Positions 1 to 5,949 of a DNA stretch of 10,556 nucleotides are shown here, piece by piece. The stretch's first letter is position 1, and each line of letters begins with the position of its first letter. The stretch is from Ardenticatenia bacterium. Its GTDB lineage: Bacteria > Chloroflexota > Anaerolineae > Aggregatilineales > Aggregatilineaceae. The DNA is taken from NCBI GenBank assembly GCA_026984385.1, contig JALSSH010000364.1, positions 1-10,556 on the forward strand. Reading direction: 5' to 3'. Made by a program: the position numbers and the translations under genes. The notes below the pieces were generated by a model. The model was not told the origin of the DNA and made no database searches. It worked only from the letters and a program-made list of their open reading frames with translations.

Positions 1-79
1 CGCGCCGCCCGTGCGCCTTCGGCGCACCACGCGCGGCAGAGCCGCGCGTCAGCCGCGCGCAGCGCGGCTAGGCGGCGCG
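1..79. repeat. GC-rich cloverleaf of four perfect inverted repeats
   Basis: Four nested or adjacent perfect inverted repeats fill this stretch. The closing stem pairs 1-9 with 71-79 (9 bp). Inside it lie three hairpins: 11-17 with 21-27 (7 bp, loop TTC), 29-37 with 41-49 (9 bp, loop AGA) and 51-58 with 62-69 (8 bp, loop GCA). The helices are joined by single bases at 10, 28, 50 and 70, so nearly every base is paired or in a triloop. It begins 38 bases downstream of the stop of the last operon gene. There is no run of T on either strand after it, so it is not a standard intrinsic terminator, although it could stall polymerase or protect the 3' end of the transcript. The closing stem may continue beyond the left edge. 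I do not recognise the element; a palindromic dispersed repeat of the REP or miniature-transposon kind is the best guess. Confidence 0.7.
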
Positions 80-117
80 CCCAACGGCCCACTCGCCGCG
101 AACATCCCCACGCGCCA

Positions 118-1323
118 CTAGCACGGCAACACCGCCCGCCGCAGACGCTCCAACAACGTCGGTTCGCGCTCCTCCAGCGTCGAAACGATCACTCCCCTGA
201 ACGTGTCGTGGAGCACATACGGGCGCCCTTCCACATGCCCCAGATAGAGCATCACATGTCCGGGCAGCTCCAACAGTGTCCCGATCGTTCCCCGCGCAAC
301 CAGCGCCGCGCGCCGCTCCTCGGCGGACATGGTCGCTTCGAACACAATCAGCGGACGACAAACGTTCCCCTGCAAGCTAACGTTGCGCGGCAAGTGTACG
401 CCCACCGTCGCATAAACGTCCTGCACCAGCCGCGAGCAGTCCCGCCCGAAAATGCCCAGCTTCCCCCCGCCCCACGCATACGGCTCACCCAGCAGCTTAA
501 ACGCTTGCGCCAGCACGTTACGCGGCGTTGGCGGCAGATAGCCGCGCACAAAATGCCCCGCCGCGCGCGGCACGTACCCTTCCGCAAAGGCGAGCGCGCC
601 CGCCTCGTCGCGCGTCGGAACGCGCACCCGCCAAACGTCGGCTTCCTCGCCCAAAAGCGGAAGCCGCGTGCCCATCTGCGGCGTGACCCCGCCCCAAGCC
701 GTGCCGACCAAGCCGCGCGGCGCCACCGTCACCAAAAAAGGCTCGGCCTCGCTATACGCCGCGACTTGCTCCCGCGCGCCAAAAGCGACCGCCTCAGCGC
801 GCAGCCAGCCCCAATAGTACGGCGTCAGCGCAAAAATCCAGCGCCCGTCGGAGCTGGTCAGCACGGCGGCGACCGGCTGTCCGACGTCTACCGTGCTCTC
901 CTGCGCGCGGTCTAGGGCGTAATCAAAAGGCTCAGAAGTGAGCACCGCGCCCGAAGGCCAGCCCCGCAGCGCCGCCCGCCGCACAGTCAGGCCGAAGCGC
1001 ACCCGCACCCGCGCAGGCAACGGCGGCACGGCGCGCTCCACCAGCGCGCGAAACGCCTCCGCGCTCACCGGCTGCCCGTCATAGTCGTAGCGCGGGCTTT
1101 CCGCAGGCGCGTATTGCGCCAGCCACGCGCGCACCTGCGCCGCGCTCACCTCGTCCGGCAACGCCAACACCGACGGCACGCCGATCCGCTCGGGCACGCT
1201 CGCGTTAAAAGCCGCGAGCTGCTCCTCGGAGCAAATCGGCGTGTCGGCTTCGGGAGCGCGTTCCAGCCAAAATTCCGCCTGCCACATCGGCGGCGAAACG
1301 TGCGGCGGCAACGGTAGTCCCAT
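118..1323 (-). CDS. NlpC/P60 cysteine peptidase with SH3b domains (YkfC-like)
   Basis: Predicted papain-like (C40) endopeptidase of 401 aa that cuts bonds such as gamma-D-glutamyl-diamino acid in cell-wall peptides. The first ~60 residues resemble the N-terminal stabilising region of SH3b-NlpC/P60 proteins. An SH3b1-type domain spans roughly 105-182 (RVRFGLTVRR at 107-116, GRWIF at 160-164, YYWGWL at 169-174). A second SH3b segment covers about 190-262. The catalytic domain is about 265-401, with the nucleophile in Asp295-Cys296-Ser297, His356 in LPGHVMLY, a likely third residue His372, and a Tyr282-containing motif upstream as in the family. The ATG at 1323 is chosen because CAGGAG lies 6 bases upstream (1330-1335) and it forms a TGATG overlap with the preceding stop; the open frame reaching to 1545 is too long. 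No signal peptide is visible, so a cytoplasmic enzyme is inferred, acting on imported peptides. Domain family is secure; substrate is inferred from family and operon. Confidence 0.88.
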   Translation of the reverse strand: MGLPLPPHVSPPMWQAEFWLERAPEADTPICSEEQLAAFNASVPERIGVPSVLALPDEVSAAQVRAWLAQYAPAESPRYDYDGQPVSAEAFRALVERAVPPLPARVRVRFGLTVRRAALRGWPSGAVLTSEPFDYALDRAQESTVDVGQPVAAVLTSSDGRWIFALTPYYWGWLRAEAVAFGAREQVAAYSEAEPFLVTVAPRGLVGTAWGGVTPQMGTRLPLLGEEADVWRVRVPTRDEAGALAFAEGYVPRAAGHFVRGYLPPTPRNVLAQAFKLLGEPYAWGGGKLGIFGRDCSRLVQDVYATVGVHLPRNVSLQGNVCRPLIVFEATMSAEERRAALVARGTIGTLLELPGHVMLYLGHVEGRPYVLHDTFRGVIVSTLEEREPTLLERLRRAVLPC

Positions 1324-1511
1324 CAGACGCTCCTGCGGATCATCACGGCGACGGCCACCACCAACGCCGCGCCCATCGCCGCACTGCACACACTCAACAC
1401 AAACTCCGGGCTGTCGCGCGGCTCGATGAAAGCCAGCACAAGCCCCGTGCCGCCGATAAAAATGCCGATCTGCAAAAAGCCGCGCAGCGCGTTTCGCTTC
1501 TGTTCGTCCAT
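1323..1511 (-). CDS. Small two-helix membrane protein, unknown function
   Basis: A 62-aa protein with a charged start (MDEQKRNALR), a hydrophobic helix at about 11-29, a short acidic loop EPRDSPE at 30-36, a second helix at about 37-57 and a basic end (RRSV). The positive-inside rule puts both ends in the cytoplasm. The start is the ATG at 1511, which overlaps the ATPase stop as TGATG; a TTG one codon earlier is possible. No Shine-Dalgarno is seen, so translation probably depends on reinitiation from the upstream gene. Its own stop overlaps the peptidase start in the same TGATG manner. Placement between an ABC importer and a peptidase makes an accessory role at the membrane plausible, but nothing in the sequence names a function, and I do not recognise a family. 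Confidence 0.65.
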   Translation of the reverse strand: MDEQKRNALRGFLQIGIFIGGTGLVLAFIEPRDSPEFVLSVCSAAMGAALVVAVAVMIRRSV

Positions 1512-2545
1512 CAACCCGCGACGGGCGCTTCCGCCGCCGCCTCATATTCGCGCAAGCCCAGCCCCTCGGTCAGCGGCGGACAGGCCACCTGCTGTGCGTA
1601 TCCCTCCGCCGCGCCGAGCGTCGGCACGCGCGCGTCACACACGCCCGGGACAAAGAACGGACAGCGCGGATGAAAAGCACACCCGCTCGGAATTTCGGTC
1701 AGCTTGGGAATGTCCTCGCTGCGCAACTTCATCCGCTGCTTGCTGCGCGTGCGGATGGGGTCGGCTTCCGGCACGGCGGAGATCAGCGCGCGCGTGTACG
1801 GGTGCGCCGAATTGCCGATCACCTGCTCGGTCGGGCCGATCTCCACCACGCGCCCCAAATACATCACCGCGATCCGCTCGCCCCAGGCAAAATACTTCGC
1901 CAGCGCCAGATCGTGCGTGATGAAGATGATCGCCACGTTGAGCTTGTCCCGCAGATCGTGCAGCATCTGCAACAAGCTCACACGGATGCTCATATCCACC
2001 ATGCTGACGGCCTCGTCGGCCACGATTAGCTTGGGCTGCACGGTCAGCGCGCGGGCGATGCTCACCCGCTGACGTTGCCCGCCGCTGAGCTGATGCGGGT
2101 ATTTGTTCACCACGTCCCCGGGCGGGGTCAGGTCCACCAACGTCAAAAGCTCCCAAATCCGCCGCCGCAACTCCGCACGACCGGAAACCATCTTGTGGTG
2201 CTTAAGCGGAAAGCTGAGGATTTGCCCGATGGTGTGCGCCGGGTTGAGCGAGGCGAAGGGGTCTTGGTGCACAATCTGCAACGCGCGGCGCATCGCGGCC
2301 CGCTCTTTGCCCCGATAGCTTTCCAGCGGTCGCCCCTGGAAGAGCACCTCGCCTTCAGATTGCGGCAGCAGCCCCGCGATGATCTTGCCGGTGGTCGTTT
2401 TGCCGCAACCGCTTTCGCCCACCAAACACACAATCTCGTTGGGCGCAATCGTCAAATTCACGTCCTGCAAAACCGGTATGAGCTGGCGCCCCTGCTTGAA
2501 GGTGCGGTACACGTGGCGCAGCTCGATCAACGGCTGTTCACTCAT
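1511..2545 (-). CDS. Oligopeptide-type ABC transporter ATPase, OppF/DppF type
   Basis: Cytoplasmic ATPase of 344 aa that should pair with the OppD-type subunit to drive import. Visible motifs are Walker A GESGCGKTT (43-51), Q-loop Gln94 (HQDP), the ABC signature LSGGQRQR (153-160), Walker B ending in Asp177-Glu178, and switch His211. The Walker B/D-loop reads DEAVSMVD, with Ala179 where most relatives have Pro, and Met182 where peptide importers usually have Ala. The C-terminal Opp/Dpp extension has Cys289, Cys295, Cys303 and Cys322, the arrangement that binds an iron-sulfur cluster in some Dpp ATPases. The start ATG overlaps the previous stop as ATGA (2542-2545), with GGGAG about 11 bases upstream; this indicates translational coupling to the partner ATPase. 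The length is normal for the family. The transported substrate cannot be told from this protein. Confidence 0.95.
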   Translation of the reverse strand: MSEQPLIELRHVYRTFKQGRQLIPVLQDVNLTIAPNEIVCLVGESGCGKTTTGKIIAGLLPQSEGEVLFQGRPLESYRGKERAAMRRALQIVHQDPFASLNPAHTIGQILSFPLKHHKMVSGRAELRRRIWELLTLVDLTPPGDVVNKYPHQLSGGQRQRVSIARALTVQPKLIVADEAVSMVDMSIRVSLLQMLHDLRDKLNVAIIFITHDLALAKYFAWGERIAVMYLGRVVEIGPTEQVIGNSAHPYTRALISAVPEADPIRTRSKQRMKLRSEDIPKLTEIPSGCAFHPRCPFFVPGVCDARVPTLGAAEGYAQQVACPPLTEGLGLREYEAAAEAPVAG

Positions 2546-3561
2546 GCCTGTATCGTCTCCCGTGCTTTGGCGATGACCCGATCCGCTTCAAAACAAGCCA
2601 CGCGGTGCGTTTCGTCCACGTCCACCAGCGGCGGCACTTCTCGGGAACAACGCTCGACCGCAAACGGACAACGCTCGTGGAATTTGCAGCCCGGGGGCGG
2701 CTCGATCAAGTCCGGCGGGCTGCCCGGAATGCTGACCAGCTCCTCGGCTTCCGCCGCCAAACTCGGGATCGCCTCCAGCAGCCCCAAGGTGTAACCGTGA
2801 TGCGGGCGGTAGAACATCTCGTTTACCGGCCCGATCTCCACGATCTCGCCGGCGTACATGGTGGCGACCGTGTCCGCCATTTCCGCCGCGACCGCCAGAT
2901 CGTGGCTGATGAAGATGATGCTAAAACCCAACTTGTCGCGGATCGCCATCAGCACGTCAATAATCGTGCGCTGGGTGAGGATATCTACCGCCGTCGTCGG
3001 CTCGTCTAGGATCACGACTTGCGGGTCCAAAAGCAGCCCGAGCGCGATCAAGACGCGCTGGCGCATCCCGCCACTCAGCTCGTGCGGATAGGCGTTAAAG
3101 ACGCGCTCCGGGTCAAGCCGCACCAAGCGGAAAAGCTCCAAGGCCCGCTCTCGCACGGCGTCTTTGCTACCCATCCCGTGCGCGCGCCCGGTGTCGTAGA
3201 ACATATCCCGCACGCGGATCACCGGGTTGAGCGCGTTCAGCGCGCCCTGGAAAACCATCGCGCACTCCGACCAGCGAAAGGCGCGCAACTTCCCCTTGCT
3301 CATCTTCAACACGTCAATCACGCGCCCGTCGCGCGTGGTATAGTGAATCTCACCGTTGGGCACGCGCGCATTGCTCGGCAAAAGGCGCATCAACGCCATG
3401 ACCAAGGTGGACTTGCCGCAGCCGCTTTCGCCCATCAGTGCCAACGTTTCGCCTTGGTGCAGCTCAAATGAAATGCGGTTGACCGCTTGGAGTGGCCCGC
3501 GTTCTGTGAGGTAGTTCACCGAGAGATCGCGCACGCTCATCACAACGTCATTTTGCGCCAT
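2542..3561 (-). CDS. Oligopeptide-type ABC transporter ATPase, OppD/DppD type
   Basis: ATPase of 339 aa, partner of the next ATPase in powering the importer on the cytoplasmic face. Motifs: Walker A GESGCGKST (44-52), Q-loop Gln105 (VFQGALN), signature LSGGMRQR (162-169), Walker B VVILDEPTT (182-190), D-loop AVD and switch His220. The C-terminal extension carries Cys292, Cys298, Cys305 and Cys323, spaced as in Opp/Dpp ATPases reported to hold a [4Fe-4S] cluster. The frame is open up to 3690, but the ATG at 3561 is the real start: it begins the conserved N-terminus and has GGAGG at 3567-3571, 5 bases upstream, overlapping the stop codon of the permease gene. The extra 43 residues upstream have no family character. 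The gap to the permease gene is 10 bases, so both are in one operon. Confidence 0.96.
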   Translation of the reverse strand: MAQNDVVMSVRDLSVNYLTERGPLQAVNRISFELHQGETLALMGESGCGKSTLVMALMRLLPSNARVPNGEIHYTTRDGRVIDVLKMSKGKLRAFRWSECAMVFQGALNALNPVIRVRDMFYDTGRAHGMGSKDAVRERALELFRLVRLDPERVFNAYPHELSGGMRQRVLIALGLLLDPQVVILDEPTTAVDILTQRTIIDVLMAIRDKLGFSIIFISHDLAVAAEMADTVATMYAGEIVEIGPVNEMFYRPHHGYTLGLLEAIPSLAAEAEELVSIPGSPPDLIEPPPGCKFHERCPFAVERCSREVPPLVDVDETHRVACFEADRVIAKARETIQA

Positions 3562-3571
3562 CGTCCCCTCC

Positions 3572-4765
3572 CTACAGCCCACGCCGCAAACGCGGGTTGA
3601 AAATTTCTTCCAGCGAGCGCGTGAAAAGCACCAGCGAAAGCTGGAATAGCGCAATGGCGATGATCGGGGAAAGCAACATGCTGGCCGCACGTGCGTTGAA
3701 GATCACCTGGCGCGTGCGCCCGATGTAGATCATCACGGCCCAGTCCGGCTCTTGCACGGGCACCATGCCCAAAAAGACCAACCCCACCAGCGCGTACATC
3801 GCCCCGCGAATGGTGAAGATCATGTTAACCACGATATAGCTGATCATGTTCGGCAGCACTTCGCGGAAGATCAGGTGCGGCAAGCCCAAGTCCAACGCAA
3901 CAGCCGCTTGGACATAGTCGCGCTCGCGCAAGCTGAAGACTTGGGCGCGCACCGCTCGCATCAGCGTCGGCCAATAGAGCGCGGCGAAGAGCAACGCCAA
4001 GTAGGTGTGGTTGTCAAAGGTGATGATGCCCGCCAACACCACCAACAACGGAAAGGTGGGGATGGTCAAGATGAAGTTGGAAAGCGCAGAAAGCGCTTGG
4101 TCTACCACGCCGCCTAACAAACCGGCCATCGAGCCGAGCACCACCGCGATCACGGTGGTCATCAAGCCCGCCTCAACCGAGGTGCGGATGAGGTTTTTTC
4201 CGCCGTAGACGATATGGGAAAGCACATCGCGCCCTTGCCAGTCCAACCCAAGCGGGAATTCCTTGGAGGGGCCTTGGAAGAGCGTTTTGGCCCCGGGCTT
4301 GAGGCGGTCGTAGTAGTGCGGTTGGCCGTCGTATTCGATAAAGAGCGGCCCAAAGACGATCATCACGAAGAAAAAGACCAGCCCCAAAAAGCCCAAAAAG
4401 CCCGCTTTGTTACGCACCAGCGCGTGCGCCGAAGCGCGCACTGTGCGCCCCAGAGCGGCCATTTTGCGCAGGGAAAACTCCCAATTGCTTTCGGAAAAGT
4501 CCACCTCGTCAATCGAAGCGCGCGAGGTGAAAGGGTCTTCGCGGTCTACATACGCATAGGAAATGACCACGCCGCTCATCAGCACAAGCATCAGCGCGCC
4601 GCCCCACAGCCCCGCCGAAAACCCACCCAGCGCACATGCCGCCAGGGTTAACAAGGCGGGACGGTAGAGCCGATGTTTGAGCGCCAACCCGAGCGGGGGC
4701 AAACTGCAAAGCACGCCGATCAACAGCCCGGTGAGCGTGGCCGCTGCGCCAAATCCGAGGTTCAT
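3572..4765 (-). CDS. ABC transporter permease, OppC/DppC type, N-terminally extended
   Basis: Inner-membrane permease of 397 aa, forming the channel with the upstream OppB-type subunit. The conserved core begins with a helix at about 122-143 and continues through the binding-protein-dependent transport domain. The cytoplasmic EAA loop that contacts the ATPase is at about 280-306 (RERDYVQAA ... REVLPN), and the usual ending EEIFNPRLRRGL is present. Ahead of the core lie about 75 residues with two or three hydrophobic helices (roughly 5-27, 36-53, 55-74) and a polar linker (75-120), making it about 100 residues longer than the other DppC-type permease in this window. The ATG at 4765 is preferred over a GTG at 4771 because GAGGAG (4771-4776) lies 5 bases ahead of it. 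It follows the OppB stop by 2 bases. Confidence 0.93.
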   Translation of the reverse strand: MNLGFGAAATLTGLLIGVLCSLPPLGLALKHRLYRPALLTLAACALGGFSAGLWGGALMLVLMSGVVISYAYVDREDPFTSRASIDEVDFSESNWEFSLRKMAALGRTVRASAHALVRNKAGFLGFLGLVFFFVMIVFGPLFIEYDGQPHYYDRLKPGAKTLFQGPSKEFPLGLDWQGRDVLSHIVYGGKNLIRTSVEAGLMTTVIAVVLGSMAGLLGGVVDQALSALSNFILTIPTFPLLVVLAGIITFDNHTYLALLFAALYWPTLMRAVRAQVFSLRERDYVQAAVALDLGLPHLIFREVLPNMISYIVVNMIFTIRGAMYALVGLVFLGMVPVQEPDWAVMIYIGRTRQVIFNARAASMLLSPIIAIALFQLSLVLFTRSLEEIFNPRLRRGL

Positions 4766-4767
4766 GC

Positions 4768-5853
4768 TCACTCCTCCCCCCCGACGCGCACGCGCGGGTC
4801 GAGCATCCCAAAGAGCAGATCGGCCAGGATGTTAGAGAAGACCACCGCCGAGGCGATCACCAAGAAGATGCCCTGCATGGTGGTATAGTCGCGCGTGCCG
4901 ATAGCCATTGCCAATTGGCGGCCCAACCCGGGATATTGGAAGATAAACTCAATGATCACGCTGCCGCCCACCACAAAGCCGATGCTGATCGCCAAGCGGG
5001 TGACCAGGGGCAACATCGCGTTACGTCCCACGTAAGCGGTCAGGATGCGCCTTTCGGGCAAACCGCGTGCTTTGGCGACCATGATATAATCCTCGCCCAG
5101 AGTAGAGATCGTGCTGCTCTTCATGGTCAAAATCCAGCCGCCGACCGTGCCCCAAACGTAGGTGATGACGGGGAGCGCCGCGTGTTGAACAACGCTTTTG
5201 AGGTAGGGCAAATTAAGGCCTGCGTGCACGTCTTGCCCCACGCCGCCGAGCACGTCTTCCATACTAAAGAGCTTAAGTTGCACACCGGCGACCAATAGCA
5301 GCAACAGCGCGATGATGAAGTCCGGAATGCCGTACATCAACGAGGCGGCGGCGGTCAACACGTTGTCAAAGACGCTGCCGCGCCAATAAGCCATCGCCAT
5401 CCCCAAAAGCACCCCGAGCGTAAAGCTGATAATAAGGCCGCTGCCGACGCTGAAGAGCGTCCAGGGCAAATAGCGCTTGATCTGGTTGGCAACCGGCGTG
5501 CCGGCAGAGCTGATAGACTTGCCCATGTCGCCGTGCAACAATTTATTCATATAGTCCGCGTACTGCTCGATCAACGGTTGGCCAGGGTCAAAGTCAAAAA
5601 GACCGGCGGCCTGTTGACGCGCCTCCTCATAAGAAAGCTGCTGACGGTCAATGAGCTGGTCAATGACTACCTCAACGGGGTTGCCGGGCATTTTGCGGAT
5701 CATCACAAAGGTAAAGGTGGTGACAGCCCACAGAGTCAAAAGACCCTGCACCGTGACCCGAAAAGCGTAGCTGCGCCACACGGTGCGCGCTCCTTGAAGC
5801 AGTTGTCGGCTGAAGGAGCGAGGGGCCGCTTGCGTTTCTGGCATTGCTGACAT
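4768..5853 (-). CDS. ABC transporter permease, OppB/DppB type
   Basis: Inner-membrane permease of 361 aa. A cytoplasmic N-terminus of about 33 residues precedes the first helix (about 34-52), then the typical FVMIRKMPGNPV motif of the OppB family (49-60) and an external loop with PGQPLIEQYADYM (90-102). Later helices frame the EAA loop at about 253-282 (GEDYIMVAKARGLPERRI, GRNAMLP), and the protein closes with LDPRVRVGGE. Start ATG at 5853 has AGAGGA at 5860-5865 with a 6-base spacer. It forms the heterodimeric pore with the OppC-type permease just downstream and should receive substrate from the 588-aa binding protein. It is separated from that gene by 96 bases holding a strong hairpin, so its expression is probably lower than that of the binding protein. 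Slightly longer than average because of the N-terminal tail. Confidence 0.95.
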   Translation of the reverse strand: MSAMPETQAAPRSFSRQLLQGARTVWRSYAFRVTVQGLLTLWAVTTFTFVMIRKMPGNPVEVVIDQLIDRQQLSYEEARQQAAGLFDFDPGQPLIEQYADYMNKLLHGDMGKSISSAGTPVANQIKRYLPWTLFSVGSGLIISFTLGVLLGMAMAYWRGSVFDNVLTAAASLMYGIPDFIIALLLLLVAGVQLKLFSMEDVLGGVGQDVHAGLNLPYLKSVVQHAALPVITYVWGTVGGWILTMKSSTISTLGEDYIMVAKARGLPERRILTAYVGRNAMLPLVTRLAISIGFVVGGSVIIEFIFQYPGLGRQLAMAIGTRDYTTMQGIFLVIASAVVFSNILADLLFGMLDPRVRVGGEE

Positions 5854-5912
5854 AATAAGTCCTCTAGTTCACACAAGCGCGCAGATGAACGGGGCTGAAT
5901 GAAGATGTGTAA

Positions 5913-5940
5913 GGGTGGGCGGGGTCTCCCCCGCCCACCC
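5913..5940 (-). terminator. Perfect 12-bp intercistronic hairpin after the binding-protein gene
   Basis: Bases 5913-5924 pair perfectly with 5929-5940 around the 4-base loop TCTC. The stem is almost all G-C and starts 9 bases after the stop of the solute-binding protein. Read on the minus strand it is followed by TTACACATC rather than a run of T, so it is not a full intrinsic terminator. In binding-protein operons such hairpins commonly stabilise the upstream message or cause partial termination; that role is inferred here. Confidence 0.6.
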
Positions 5941-5949
5941 GGTTGAGCA

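Noticed and set aside
11..27. A cUUCGg tetraloop in the first hairpin
   Set aside because: In the register that gives the 7-bp stem the loop is the triplet TTC; shifting to a tetraloop creates a C-C mismatch directly below it.
1..79. The cloverleaf read as a tRNA or an integron attC site
   Set aside because: Three-base loops, no anticodon or T-loop signature and no acceptor end rule out a tRNA. The attC core sites and bulged bases are not seen and no integrase is present.
208..915. Plus-strand open frame of 235 aa opposite the NlpC/P60 gene
   Set aside because: Arg- and Pro-rich composition typical of an antisense shadow in high-GC DNA; the minus strand holds a recognisable peptidase.
1324..1545. 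Longer version of the NlpC/P60 protein starting at 1545
   Set aside because: The added segment is the out-of-frame small membrane protein and the end of OppF; the ATG at 1323 has a good ribosome binding site.
3562..3690. 43-residue N-terminal extension of the OppD-type ATPase
   Set aside because: It overlaps the permease gene, has no conserved character, and a strong Shine-Dalgarno supports the ATG at 3561.
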